NCBI RefSeq assembly: GCF_011290485.1
Contig: NZ_CP048029.1
Coordinates: 1,471,155-1,535,154 of the forward strand
Length of the DNA stretch: 64,000 bases
Direction: 5' to 3'
Source of the DNA: Caldichromatium japonicum
Lineage (GTDB): Bacteria > Pseudomonadota > Gammaproteobacteria > Chromatiales > Chromatiaceae
The notes beneath the pieces were generated by a model that had not been told where the DNA came from, did not search any database, and saw only the letters and a program-made list of their open reading frames with translations. This document shows, piece by piece, positions 47,325 to 56,695 of the stretch. Each line of letters begins with the position of its first letter. The first letter of the stretch is position 1. The translations under genes were made by a program, and so were the position numbers.

Positions 47325-48261
47325 AGCGCATGAGACGCTGATAACGCAGGGCGACCAAGGCGTCGGGATCGATAGCGCTGAATTGGTCGAGCCGCGCCAA
47401 TAGCGCCGCTTTGAGAGTACTGGCCATGGCTCCGGGATCGCGGTGGGCCCCGCCCAGGGGCTCGGGGATGATCTCGTCGATTAGACCGTGTTCGCGCAAG
47501 CGTTCTGAGGTGATGGCCATGGCCTCGGCGGCGAGCTGGGCCTTGTCCACGCTCTTCCATAGGATCGAGGCGCAGCCCTCGGGTGAGATCACTGAATAGG
47601 TGCTGAACTGCAACATCCCCAGCCAGTCGCTGACCCCGATCGCCAAGGCCCCGCCCGAACCGCCCTCACCGATCACGGTCGCCAGGATGGGGGTGCGCAG
47701 ACGTGACATCTTGCGCAGGTTGCGGGCAATCGCCTCGCTTTGCCCACGCTCCTCGGCACCGACACCTGGATAGGCGCCTGGGGTATCGATAAAGGTCAGG
47801 ATTGGCAGACGAAAGCGCTCGGCGAGCTCCATCAGACGCAACGCCTTGCGGTAACCCTCTGGCCTGGGCATGCCAAAGTTACGCAAGAGTTTTTCCTTGG
47901 TGTCGCGGCCCTTTTGATGGCCGATGATCATCACCGGACGCCCGTCTAACCGCGCCAGACCACCGACGATGGCCGGGTCATCGGCGAAGGCACGATCGCC
48001 GTGCAGTTCGTAAAACTCATCGAAGATCCGCGGCACATAGTCGAGCAAATAGGGGCGCTGCGGATGCCGCGACAATTGCGAGATCTGCCAGGGGGTGAGG
48101 TTGGCGAAGATGGACTCGGTAAGTGCCCGGCATTTGGCCTGGAGACGCTCGATCTCCTCTTGGATGTTGAGCGCGTTATCGAAACCGACCCGCTTGAGCT
48201 CATCGAGCTTGGCCTCGAGCTCGGCGATGGGTTGTTCGAAATCAAGAAAATTGAGATCCAT
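47302..48261 (-). CDS. accA: Acetyl-CoA carboxylase carboxyltransferase subunit alpha
   Basis: 319 residues from [22 protein letters not shown] at 48261. [42 protein letters not shown] and [13 protein letters not shown] are conserved motifs of AccA. It forms malonyl-CoA with AccD for fatty-acid synthesis. The upstream frame to 48414 is not conserved and overlaps the neighbouring gene. Confidence 0.96.
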   Translation of the reverse strand: MDLNFLDFEQPIAELEAKLDELKRVGFDNALNIQEEIERLQAKCRALTESIFANLTPWQISQLSRHPQRPYLLDYVPRIFDEFYELHGDRAFADDPAIVGGLARLDGRPVMIIGHQKGRDTKEKLLRNFGMPRPEGYRKALRLMELAERFRLPILTFIDTPGAYPGVGAEERGQSEAIARNLRKMSRLRTPILATVIGEGGSGGALAIGVSDWLGMLQFSTYSVISPEGCASILWKSVDKAQLAAEAMAITSERLREHGLIDEIIPEPLGGAHRDPGAMASTLKAALLARLDQFSAIDPDALVALRYQRLMRYGRFKEG

Positions 48262-48356
48262 GTAGCCTGTCTTTAGGGTTGAAACTCGCCCCGTGCGATC
48301 GTTGTAGGCGAGATAGGATACCAAAGCCGGGTGCTGAGGCCACAAGGTAGCCTCGC

Positions 48357-49133
48357 TCAGCCGCTGACCAGGGCCGTCAGCCGCGGGCCCAGCCAGTTCC
48401 ACCAGCCGGCCCACTCGCTGCGCGCCCAGCGCATCCCCGATGTCAGCGCGGCCTCGAGCTCGGCCCAGGCTGTCTGGGGATCCCAGCCGAGCCGCGCGAT
48501 CAGGCTATCGGGCGGTGGGGCGAGCAAGATCAGTCCGGCCAGACCCACCGCCATCAGAAAGGTCCCTAGGGGATATCTCAGGCTAAAGGGCTTGAGGGCA
48601 CTGCCGAACGAACGATTGATGCGGACATTGAACAGATTGACGCTATAGATCTCATCGAGCACCAGATGGGTGAGATACCCGACACCAACCATTAGCCCCA
48701 CGAGCCAGGCTGCCTCGGGGCGCTGTCCACCGAGCCAATAGGCGAGATCAGCGGTTGCGGTCGCCGCCGTAGCAGCAGCCAACCAAGAATGCCAGATCCC
48801 GCGATGGACGGTCAGCCATCCGAAGAGCCGAAGCACCCCATAGCGCACCGCAACAAAGACCAGACACCACAGGCCGAGCATGACCCAAGGCGCAAAGCGC
48901 CCGCCTAAAGGGAGGGTCACGGCAAAGGCCAAGGCTGCGCCCAAGACATTGAATAGGGCATGGCTGGGGACCGAGTGCGTACTGTCGATGTCTGGCACCA
49001 GACTGCCGGCCACCCCGAGGGCGAACAAGAGCGGAATCTGCGCCGAGCCCGCGAGTCCGCCGAGATGCAGGGCCAACACCGTCCCTGCGCTCATCAGGAT
49101 GCCGACATTGAGATGGGTTTGAAAATTGGCCAT
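48357..49133 (-). CDS. YdjM/DUF457-like membrane-bound metal-dependent hydrolase
   Basis: 258 residues from [12 protein letters not shown] at 49133. Several helices and the metal-ligand pattern [25 protein letters not shown] and [11 protein letters not shown] place it in the family of E. coli YdjM. The natural substrate is unknown. It is intact and upstream of accA on the same strand. Confidence 0.8.
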   Translation of the reverse strand: MANFQTHLNVGILMSAGTVLALHLGGLAGSAQIPLLFALGVAGSLVPDIDSTHSVPSHALFNVLGAALAFAVTLPLGGRFAPWVMLGLWCLVFVAVRYGVLRLFGWLTVHRGIWHSWLAAATAATATADLAYWLGGQRPEAAWLVGLMVGVGYLTHLVLDEIYSVNLFNVRINRSFGSALKPFSLRYPLGTFLMAVGLAGLILLAPPPDSLIARLGWDPQTAWAELEAALTSGMRWARSEWAGWWNWLGPRLTALVSG

Positions 49134-49201
49134 CAGGATTTCAAGAACGGTATTTAAGCGGATAATCCGTCCCGTCGCTCTCATCAACTGGAGTTCATTG
49201 C

Positions 49202-50092
49202 ATGCCCGGCTCGTCCTTGACCCTTGCGCTCGTCCAGCAGTCCGATCAGGGGAGCACCGCGGCCAACCTCGAGGACTGCGAGGCGGCGATCCGCGCGGCC
49301 TCGATCCGCGGCTGTGACCTGGTCGTACTCCAGGAGCTGCACAACGGCCCCTATTTTTGTCAGATCGAAGATAACAACCTGTTCGACCTGGCCGAGACCA
49401 TCCCAGGTCCCAGCACCGAGCGCCTGAGCACCTTGGCGCGCGAGCTCAACCTGGTGATCGTGGGCTCGCTCTTCGAGCAACGCGCGCCCGGGATCTACCA
49501 CAGCACCGCCGTGGTATTGGATGCCGATGGCAGCCTTGCGGGGATCTATCGCAAGATGCACATCCCCGACCTCCCTGGACATGCCGAGACATTCTATTTC
49601 ACTCCGGGTGATCTGGGCTTCAACCCGATCGATACCAGCCTGGGGCGGCTGGGGGTACTGATCGGTTGGGACCAGTGGTTTCCAGAGGCTGCGCGCGCCA
49701 TGGCCTTAGGGGGCGCCCAAATCCTACTCTACCCCAGCGCCATGGGCGCCGATCCGAACGAGGATGAGGACGAGGTCAGGCGTCAGATCGATGCCTGGCT
49801 GACCATCCAGCGCGGCCATGCCATCGCCAATGCGCTCTATGTCGCGGCCTGCAACCGTGTCGGCTATGAACCGGACCCCAGCGGGGTTACATCCGGTCTG
49901 CGTTTCTGGGGCCATTCATTCATCTGCGGGCCGCAGGGTGAGCTCATTGCCCAGGCCGATGATCAGACGCCAAAATTGCTCATCGCCGAAGTCGATCTCG
50001 CGCGCACTGAACCTATCCGCCGGCGCTGGCCCTTTTTGCGCGACCGGCGCATCGAATCCTATGACGATCTGGCGCGCCGATTCCGCGATTGA
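49202..50092 (+). CDS. aguB: N-carbamoylputrescine amidase-like nitrilase, catalytic Cys replaced by Gly
   Basis: 296 residues, colinear with bacterial AguB, which converts N-carbamoylputrescine to putrescine. The catalytic Glu (VVLQE, E45) and Lys (YRKMHIPD, K118) are present. The nucleophile motif, normally CWDQWFPEAAR, reads GWDQWFPEAAR: G155, codon GGT at 49664-49666 instead of TGT. Without Cys the amidase reaction should not work. The rest is unbroken, so this is either a recent inactivation, a non-enzymatic role, or a base-call error. Confidence 0.85.
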   Translation: MPGSSLTLALVQQSDQGSTAANLEDCEAAIRAASIRGCDLVVLQELHNGPYFCQIEDNNLFDLAETIPGPSTERLSTLARELNLVIVGSLFEQRAPGIYHSTAVVLDADGSLAGIYRKMHIPDLPGHAETFYFTPGDLGFNPIDTSLGRLGVLIGWDQWFPEAARAMALGGAQILLYPSAMGADPNEDEDEVRRQIDAWLTIQRGHAIANALYVAACNRVGYEPDPSGVTSGLRFWGHSFICGPQGELIAQADDQTPKLLIAEVDLARTEPIRRRWPFLRDRRIESYDDLARRFRD

Positions 50093-50154
50093 AAGACCCC
50101 AGGCATTTGCCCCATGCTCTAGCCCAGATGATCAACCGATGATGAGGAGCACCC

Positions 50155-51264
50155 ATGACCCAGGCCGCCGACCCCAAAACCCTGATGCGCTCGATCATCC
50201 AGCGTATCGCGACGGGTCCAGAGCTATCCAAGGACATCAGCCGCGAGGAGGCGCACGCCGGCATGCGCGCCATCCTCGACAACGCGGTCGATCCCGTCCA
50301 GGCAGGGATCTTTTTGATCGCTCTGCGCATGAAGCGCGAGACCGATGAGGAGCTCAAAGGGATCTTGGATGGCCTCCGCGAGGCCACGGGTCATGTGGTG
50401 GCCGAGGTCGATGAGGTAGTGGATATCGCCGACCCCTATGACGGCTATAACCGCTGTCTGCCGGCCTCGCCATTTCTGCCGGCGGTGCTTGCCGAATGCG
50501 GGGTCCCGGCGATCAGTCACGGCGCCCATGCCATCGGTCCTAAGTTTGGGGTCACCCATCGCCATGTCTTGGAGGCCGCAGGCTTGCCTGTGGACCTCAG
50601 CCCCGTCGAGGCCGCAGATCGCCTCTCTGATCCAGAGATCGGCTGGAGCTATGTCGATCAGCGCGCCTTTTGTGCCTCCTTATATAACCTGGCTGAACTG
50701 CGCACCGCTATCGTCAAGCGCCAGGCGATCACCACCACCGAGGTCTTGGCGCGCCCGATCCATGGACGCCGCCATACCCATCTCATCACCGGCTATGTCC
50801 ATCCACCCTATCCGCGCATCTATGCGATGCTGGCGCGTCATGCCGGCTTTGAGTCGGCCCTGATCATCCGCGGGGTGGAAGGGGGGGTTATCCCCTCGCT
50901 GCGCCAAAAGAGCATTTGTTTCAGCTATCAGCATCATGCAGAGGAACAGGTCTTTGAGATCGACCCCACTGCCCTGGGGATCGAACAGACGTCGCGCGCT
51001 GTGCCCCTGCCCGAGAACCTCCCCCAGACCACCCGCCCAGACGATGATGTTGCGATTACCGTGGATGTCGAGGCCACGGCCCAGGCCGCTGCTGCTGCGG
51101 GAATAGAGGCGCTCTCAGGCAAGAAGGGTCCGACCTATGACAGCCTGGTCTGCGCCGGGGCGCTGATCCTCTGGCATCTAGGGCGCGAGCGTACATTTGA
51201 GCTCGCTGCCGATCGCATCCGCGATGTCCTCGATTCGGGGTGCGCCGCGCGGAGGCTCTGCTAA
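50155..51264 (+). CDS. TrpD2-like glycosyl transferase family protein
   Basis: 369 residues, resembling anthranilate phosphoribosyltransferase: helical N-terminus with ISREEAHAGMRAILD, YDGYNRCLPASPFLPAV, SHGAHAIGPKFGVTHRHVLEA in pieces, and LIIRGVEGG. The strict PRPP motif of TrpD (GTGGD) is altered to DPYDGYN, as in TrpD2/YbiB-like proteins, some of which bind nucleic acid. It overlaps the Rieske gene start (TAATG), so they are co-translated. Confidence 0.75.
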   Translation: MTQAADPKTLMRSIIQRIATGPELSKDISREEAHAGMRAILDNAVDPVQAGIFLIALRMKRETDEELKGILDGLREATGHVVAEVDEVVDIADPYDGYNRCLPASPFLPAVLAECGVPAISHGAHAIGPKFGVTHRHVLEAAGLPVDLSPVEAADRLSDPEIGWSYVDQRAFCASLYNLAELRTAIVKRQAITTTEVLARPIHGRRHTHLITGYVHPPYPRIYAMLARHAGFESALIIRGVEGGVIPSLRQKSICFSYQHHAEEQVFEIDPTALGIEQTSRAVPLPENLPQTTRPDDDVAITVDVEATAQAAAAAGIEALSGKKGPTYDSLVCAGALILWHLGRERTFELAADRIRDVLDSGCAARRLC

Positions 51265-51581
51265 TGGCTGACGGCTCGATCCCTGTAGCTGATTGCGCTG
51301 CCATCCCCGAGGGGCGATTCATCAAGGTCAAGGTGGAGAGTCTAGACCTCATCATCGCCCATGCTGGCGGGCGCTATTACGCAATCGAGGACCTGTGCAG
51401 CCATGAGGACTATCCGCTTTCCTTCGGCTGTCTACATGGGGCGACCATCAAGTGCTCACTACACGGTAGCGCCTTTGATCTTGCGAGCGGTCAGCCCCTC
51501 AGCCCACCTGCTGAGCAGCCGATCCGGGTCTTTCCCGTCCAGATCAGGGATGAAAAGGTCTGGGTCGATCCCATTGTCTAA
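51264..51581 (+). CDS. Rieske 2Fe-2S ferredoxin-like protein
   Basis: 105 residues from ATG at 51264. Cluster ligands CSHEDYPLSFG and CSLHGSAFD give the C-x-H and C-x2-H pairs of soluble Rieske ferredoxins. It should carry single electrons; the partner oxygenase or reductase is unknown. The start overlaps the stop of the TrpD2-like gene by one base. Confidence 0.88.
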   Translation: MADGSIPVADCAAIPEGRFIKVKVESLDLIIAHAGGRYYAIEDLCSHEDYPLSFGCLHGATIKCSLHGSAFDLASGQPLSPPAEQPIRVFPVQIRDEKVWVDPIV

Positions 51582-51599
51582 CCAGATACCCCGCCCATG

Positions 51600-51765
51600 C
51601 ATCATTTCTGAGCGCCCCTCAATCTGCTATCAAGTTAAGGTGTGCATCCATACGCATCGTTCTCTTCCTACTCCGTGGGGTCTCGTTGACCACTGTCGTC
51701 TCCGACAGGCATGACTTTCCCACCTGGGACAGAGACCCTCTTGGCAAAGAGATGCGCGGTAGAAG
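51600..51765 (-). pseudogene. TnpB 3'-end remnant
   Basis: On the minus strand AGAGGGTCTCTG, GGGAAAGTCATGCCTGTC and AGGAAGAGAA match, in order, the TnpB tail at 1880-1955 (GAGAGGGTCTCTGCC, GGGAAAGTCACGCCTGTC). The encoded tail reads RVSVPGGKVMPVGDD. Only the last 40 or so codons and the right end remain. It sits between the Rieske gene and the DUF2726-like gene. Confidence 0.5.
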
Positions 51766-51769
51766 GCAC

Positions 51770-52402
51770 CTAACCCTCTGCAGGATCTGTGGCGCGTTGC
51801 GCCTTGATGGCCTGTGCCAGGTCTGCGAGCGCTGCCAGCTCATCGCGATCGGCAGGCAGACCGTCCTGGTCCTTACTGAGAGGTTGGACGGGCGTTGGCT
51901 CAACCCAGCGGTCTGCCTGGAGCAGCTGCTCAAGCTCGGCAGCCAGCTCAGCGAGTACATAATGCGGACGCTCGATGAGACGCAGCAACGGCAACCTTAC
52001 CCGTTTGCATAGGGGTTCCAGTTCATCCGGCGGCAATGTCTTGCGCCAGCGGGGAGGGGAGATGCGCTTGATGGCCGCACGGACAACGAGGGTATCGCGC
52101 TTGCAGATCAGATAATCAAAACGCTGGCGCTCCAGGCGCGCGAGTATGCGTGCCTGCTCGCGCCGGCTCAGTCCAGGCGCAGGCGCCAGCACCTCGCTCG
52201 CCCGCACCCGCACGAAGACGCGATAGCCATCGCCCAGCACGTGTTCAAGCATCGCGAGCAGGATGCGCTCGCGAGGCGTCAGCCAATGTGGGTCAAAGAC
52301 ATAAGGCTCGCGCCTGCGCCAGCCAAGGGCTTGCGCCAGATCGAACACCAGGGCCAGAACGACCAGCGCCCCCAATCCCAGCAGGGCATACAAGTGCGCC
52401 AT
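51770..52402 (-). CDS. DUF2726-like membrane-anchored protein
   Basis: 210 residues. An N-terminal helix (LYALLGLGALVVLALVFDLA) precedes LTPRERILLAMLEHVLGDGY, FVRVRASEVLAP and DYLICKRDTLVVRAAI, resembling the nuclease-like DUF2726 fold. No clear catalytic set was identified. It begins one base beyond the stop of the small membrane protein upstream, so the two form an operon. Function unknown. Confidence 0.6.
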   Translation of the reverse strand: MAHLYALLGLGALVVLALVFDLAQALGWRRREPYVFDPHWLTPRERILLAMLEHVLGDGYRVFVRVRASEVLAPAPGLSRREQARILARLERQRFDYLICKRDTLVVRAAIKRISPPRWRKTLPPDELEPLCKRVRLPLLRLIERPHYVLAELAAELEQLLQADRWVEPTPVQPLSKDQDGLPADRDELAALADLAQAIKAQRATDPAEG

Positions 52403-52403
52403 C

Positions 52404-52859
52404 TCAACGGGCCACTGGGCTCAAGGGTGGCGGTGGCGGCAGCTCGATCCCGTTTTGGTGATACCAGGCGCGATCGAGCGCCCAATTGACCGTTTGCACA
52501 TCCGGCTCATTCATCATCATTTCGACCGCATGGGCCTCAACCGACCGAAAACGCCTCTCGGCGTCCTGGACCTCAGGCGCATTGTCCGGCTTGCCGGTGA
52601 GTGCAGGCTCGATGCGGTCCAAGAACGGGCGCAAGGGGCGCTCCAGGGCATGCGGGCTGCTCAGGGTGACAGTGCCGTTGAGAAAGACCAGCGCACGGAA
52701 ACGATAGGGATAGCTGGCGAGCATCGGGTCCTGTTCCAGGATCTCATTGAGTCGCCAGATGCGCGGGCGCAGTTCGTCATTGTGCCAGCTTAGGGTGACG
52801 ATTAGAAAGACCAGAAAGGCAGCCGAGGCGATGATAGCGCTGAGTGTTAGACGGTCCAT
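52404..52859 (-). CDS. Small membrane-anchored hypothetical protein
   Basis: 151 residues from MDRLTLSAIIASAAFLVFLIV at 52859. One N-terminal helix, then a hydrophilic domain with no recognised motif (WRLNEILEQDPMLASYPYR, MMMNEPDVQTVNWALDRAW) and a Pro-rich end. It is paired with the DUF2726-like gene and divergent from the large coiled-coil gene. Confidence 0.6.
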   Translation of the reverse strand: MDRLTLSAIIASAAFLVFLIVTLSWHNDELRPRIWRLNEILEQDPMLASYPYRFRALVFLNGTVTLSSPHALERPLRPFLDRIEPALTGKPDNAPEVQDAERRFRSVEAHAVEMMMNEPDVQTVNWALDRAWYHQNGIELPPPPPLSPVAR

Positions 52860-53179
52860 GGGAGGGATGTTGCGACCTTTTTTGCCAGTTGGGTTGAGCC
52901 TAAGGGAGGCGATATCCGCCTTGCCAGAATACTCGAAACATCCATCGCACCGACGCCTCTGCCTGGGCATTGCCTACAGGCAGGTGTGAAAGCACTATGA
53001 CACTGGCGAACCCCGCTATCCAAGCTGCATGGATCTGGTTGCGGCTGAGGCTGCAATGGCGGGCCGGCTTGCGCCGGAACGGTCGGAACGATCCGGCAGG
53101 CATGTTTCGAGGTCCCTTATTGAAACAAAAGCTGGGGCCAATGGCCAAATGCGAAGCGGGCGGTAAGTCCGGTTAAACT

Positions 53180-55594
53180 ATGTCCGGCCTGGCAACGGAC
53201 CCACCTGCGCTTGCCAAACAAGATCCGAGATCCCCAAAACCGATTGAAGAACCCATCGCTATGACCCTAGACCAAGGGGTAGGCCGTAGTGCCCCAAAAC
53301 CGCGCCTGTGGGACCAGCTGCGCCTGCGGCCCTATGGTGACAGGATGCTCACCCCTGCGGTACGGGTGTGGCTTGCCTTTGCCTGGGCGATCATCCTGCT
53401 GATGGCGACCATCGAGGGCCTGGTCTGGGGGCTGGTGGGCTCGACCATCGTCCCGCAAGAGAGCGCCTGGCTAAAACCATTCATTGGCACCCTGCTATTT
53501 GCGGTTATCTTTGGGGTGGTCTGGGTGATCGACGCCTCGCTCATCATGTCCGAGCGTCCGGTAGTGCGCGCACGCCGCTGGGACCCAGGGGCAAATCAAG
53601 GACTCGGCGCCTTGCTGCGTTGGTTGTTTGGTTTCATCGCGCGCCTGGCGATCGTGGCCCTCTCGCTCTACGTTACCGCACCCTTCCTCGGCAAGTTGAT
53701 CCGCGCCGATGACATCGAGGTCTATCACCAACAGCAGGTGGAGCGCTATTTCGCCGAGCGCGAGACCCAGCTCAAGGCCCAGATCGCGGCGCGCACCGCC
53801 CAGATCGACGAGACCTATCGTGCGCGCAGCGAGCCGATCAAAGGCGAGATCGAGCAGCTCTCAGCGGGCCTTGTCGCCGAGCGCGCGCGCCGTGCTGCGA
53901 TCGAGTCCGAATATGCCCCGGAGATCGAGGTCTTGCGCCGTGATCTGGCCGCCGCCCAAGCGAAGGTCGGCGATGAGATCCTCGGGCGCAATGGGCGCCC
54001 TTCGGGGCGCGGGCCGGAGGCGCGCAAATGGGAGGCCAATGCTGCTTTGCTCGCCGAGCAGCTCAATGCCAAGCAGTCCGAGCGCGATGCGCGCGTGTCT
54101 GAGATCGATCGGCGGATTCAGGAGTGGGAACAGCGGCTGGCCGAGCAGACCGAGCGCCTGCAACGTCTGACCCAGGAATACGAGCAGCGGGTCAGCGCGA
54201 TCGCCGATGAGCTCAAGGCCCAGCAGCCCCCGCCCAATCCGCCGCGTCTGACCTTTGCCGCCCGTTCCAAGATCTTGCAAGCGATCCAGGAAAGCCCAGA
54301 GGAACAAAGTGTCCCCCATTTCGAAAGGGTCGAGGGCTTTTCGCAGGCACTGCTCGGGGTGCTGTTTTTGTCGCTGATCGCACTCAAGCTCTTCGAGCCA
54401 ACCGCGGTGCGCGCCTATTTCAGCGAGACCCTGCAGATGCAATATTGCAAATATCTCGAGGGTGGGCTCGACGACATCCCTGGCTTTGCGCCGCCGGCAA
54501 ATCCGGGCCAAAGGCTCAATCCGGTCGAGTTTGCCCGCCTGTGGCTCGCCTATGAAAAGGACCCGGCGGCCTTTTTTGCCGAACGCCAGGCGATCATTGA
54601 GGTACGCGAGCCCCTGTTGCGTTATCTTGCCGAACGCGAGCTCGAGCGCGATCGGATTGCCTTGCGACGCGCCAACCTCGATGATGAGTTCAGCTTCATC
54701 CGCGAACGGCGCCGCTGCGAGCTGGTGGCGCTCGAACGCGAGCTGAAATTACGCACCGATGCCCTCCAGTCCCAGCTTGCCCTCGAGACCCGCACCCTCA
54801 AGGATCAGAGGCGGGTGCAACTGGCCATCGAGCTGCAAAAGGCGCGTCAAGATTGGAACCTGCGCCAGTTGCATGAAGAGGAACAACTGCGTCTGGAACG
54901 CGAACGACTTGCGCAGGAGCATGAACGGGCGATGGCCGAGCTGCGACTGCGCGAGCAAGAGCTCTTCGAGGCACAGGCCCGCGCCGAGTCGGAGCTCCAA
55001 CAGGCCGAGCTCGCCGAGCGCTTAGAACATGAGCGCAAGCGCTTTGCCCTCCAGCAGGAACAACAGCGCGAGGAACGCAAGGCCCGCATCCAGGCGGTGC
55101 GCGAAGAGATCAGCCGCCTGCTCGCCCTCGAGGCCAAACAGCGCGCCGACTACCAGACCCTGCGCGAGGCCGAACGCCGGCTCGAGGACGAGGCGGGGAT
55201 GTTGCGCGCCAGCATAGCGGTCTCTGAGGTCGAGCTGGCCGAGCTAAGACAGCGAATCGCCGCGCTGAAGACGGCCCTTGTTCATCAAGCCGTCAAGACA
55301 GACGAGTCCTTAGAGGTCCGACGTAGCCTCTGGTCGCGGTTGGCCCAGACCCCGGATGACGCCCGCGACATCGAACGGGAGTTGCGAGGCGCGGAGAAGG
55401 CCGAGCGCAGCGAGCTTGAACAGCTCGCTAAGCTTAAAGGCGCCCTTGAGGGGCTTGAACGACGCCTGACAGCCAAATCAGACGAACGGCGCGAGGCCGA
55501 ACAGCGTCTTCGTGACACCCTCAACCGCATCCAGTTCCATGAGGACAGCCTCAAGACACTACTTGAACCCAAGGGTCTTTTGGTCGAGGATTAA
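53180..55594 (+). CDS. Large membrane coiled-coil protein, DUF4407-like
   Basis: 804 residues. Three to four N-terminal helices (residues about 60-175, e.g. VWLAFAWAIILLMATIEGLV) match the DUF4407 layout. A cytoplasmic or periplasmic coiled coil follows (residues about 185-350), another helix (FSQALLGVLFLSLIALKLFEP), then a very long charged coiled coil (residues about 470-790). It could be a membrane-anchored scaffold. It is followed by the FHA and kinase genes, suggesting a phosphorylation-linked role. No enzyme motif. Confidence 0.7.
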   Translation: MSGLATDPPALAKQDPRSPKPIEEPIAMTLDQGVGRSAPKPRLWDQLRLRPYGDRMLTPAVRVWLAFAWAIILLMATIEGLVWGLVGSTIVPQESAWLKPFIGTLLFAVIFGVVWVIDASLIMSERPVVRARRWDPGANQGLGALLRWLFGFIARLAIVALSLYVTAPFLGKLIRADDIEVYHQQQVERYFAERETQLKAQIAARTAQIDETYRARSEPIKGEIEQLSAGLVAERARRAAIESEYAPEIEVLRRDLAAAQAKVGDEILGRNGRPSGRGPEARKWEANAALLAEQLNAKQSERDARVSEIDRRIQEWEQRLAEQTERLQRLTQEYEQRVSAIADELKAQQPPPNPPRLTFAARSKILQAIQESPEEQSVPHFERVEGFSQALLGVLFLSLIALKLFEPTAVRAYFSETLQMQYCKYLEGGLDDIPGFAPPANPGQRLNPVEFARLWLAYEKDPAAFFAERQAIIEVREPLLRYLAERELERDRIALRRANLDDEFSFIRERRRCELVALERELKLRTDALQSQLALETRTLKDQRRVQLAIELQKARQDWNLRQLHEEEQLRLERERLAQEHERAMAELRLREQELFEAQARAESELQQAELAERLEHERKRFALQQEQQREERKARIQAVREEISRLLALEAKQRADYQTLREAERRLEDEAGMLRASIAVSEVELAELRQRIAALKTALVHQAVKTDESLEVRRSLWSRLAQTPDDARDIERELRGAEKAERSELEQLAKLKGALEGLERRLTAKSDERREAEQRLRDTLNRIQFHEDSLKTLLEPKGLLVED

Positions 55595-55702
55595 GCGCAG
55601 AGATATCTTTGAGCCATGGATCTGAGGTGTGCAGCCTGTATCCTGCCCTCATTGTCTTGCCTCATGGCCGCCTGCCCCCGCGGGCGTGACCCCGAACATA
55701 CC

Positions 55703-56602
55703 TCAGCGCCGTCCCCTTTGCCCAACCAAGGCAGCGCGGATCTCAAGCAAAATCCCGGGATAGGCGGCCTTAAACCCCTGCCAGCAACGCGCCTGCCCCT
55801 CTTCGCTGAGATCCGGTCCGGCATGACCCACCAGTCTTTGCTCCCAGCGGACGGGATCGAGGCGCGTACTGAGCTCCGCTATGACTGCATCGATCAGGGC
55901 ATCCGATACAAATTTGCCAGGCACAAGCGCCTGGCTGCATCCTGGTTCCGACGGCTGCGCCATGATCTGGGTCGAGCCTTTAGCAGAAGGGGGTGGTGGG
56001 GAGAGAACCTGGGTGCGTTGCGCGAGGACTGCGGTTGGGTCGCCGGACAGCGGGGGGTCTGTGGGCCAATCCAGGCAGACCGTTTTGTCCTCAGCGGGTA
56101 TAGTCTTGGGCCCCGGTTGGGTGCAGCCGGTACCTTCAAGCCTTTGCGTAACCTCGCCCATAACTGCAGTCTGGGACTCAGTCAGCACCTGGGTCTGATC
56201 GGCGCATACCACACGCTGGGCCGAGGTGACCAGGGCTGTCGCCTCTGGCCCAACCGCCGGCTGGGGCGGGTCGATCCCCTCCAGACCGCTGTCCAAGCCG
56301 ATCCAGATGTCATAGGCCCCGATCGTCAGCACGTCTCTGTCTTTGAGCGCCACCGGCTGGCCTAAGGGCAGCGGCCTGTCGTTGAGCAGCGTCCCATTGC
56401 GGCCGAGATCGGTCACCCAGAGCCTCCCCTCCGCCTCATAGATGCGCGCATGCCGGTGCGAGATGACCCGCTCCGTATCCTCAAGACAAAGATCGCAGCT
56501 TAAGGCGCGCCCGATCTCAATGCCCGTCTCGTTGACCACAAACGGCAAGGCGCGAGGGCGCACCGCCCCAGCGCGATGGATGACGCAGACCATAATCTCC
56601 AT
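55703..56602 (-). CDS. FHA-domain protein
   Basis: 299 residues. The N-terminal FHA domain (residues about 20-100) shows IGRALSCDLCLEDTERVISHRHARIY in pieces and DLGRNGTLLNDRPL, with the Arg, Ser, His and Asn that bind phosphothreonine. A low-complexity Thr/Gln-rich stretch follows (repeated T-Q-V/T-A-V), then a helical C-terminus. The Thr-rich linker could be the target of the divergent kinase, whose start is 93 bp away. Confidence 0.8.
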   Translation of the reverse strand: MEIMVCVIHRAGAVRPRALPFVVNETGIEIGRALSCDLCLEDTERVISHRHARIYEAEGRLWVTDLGRNGTLLNDRPLPLGQPVALKDRDVLTIGAYDIWIGLDSGLEGIDPPQPAVGPEATALVTSAQRVVCADQTQVLTESQTAVMGEVTQRLEGTGCTQPGPKTIPAEDKTVCLDWPTDPPLSGDPTAVLAQRTQVLSPPPPSAKGSTQIMAQPSEPGCSQALVPGKFVSDALIDAVIAELSTRLDPVRWEQRLVGHAGPDLSEEGQARCWQGFKAAYPGILLEIRAALVGQRGRR

Positions 56603-56695
56603 ACCGGATGCAGACCTCTCTTTTATGTGTCGGCGTGGGAATCGGTTATATCATCCAGCCGATCCCTGGAATTAGTTGAAGACCTTGAAGATAGC

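Noticed and set aside
55616-56365. 249-codon open frame opposite the FHA gene
   Set aside because: It is antisense to a clear FHA-domain protein and has no independent support.
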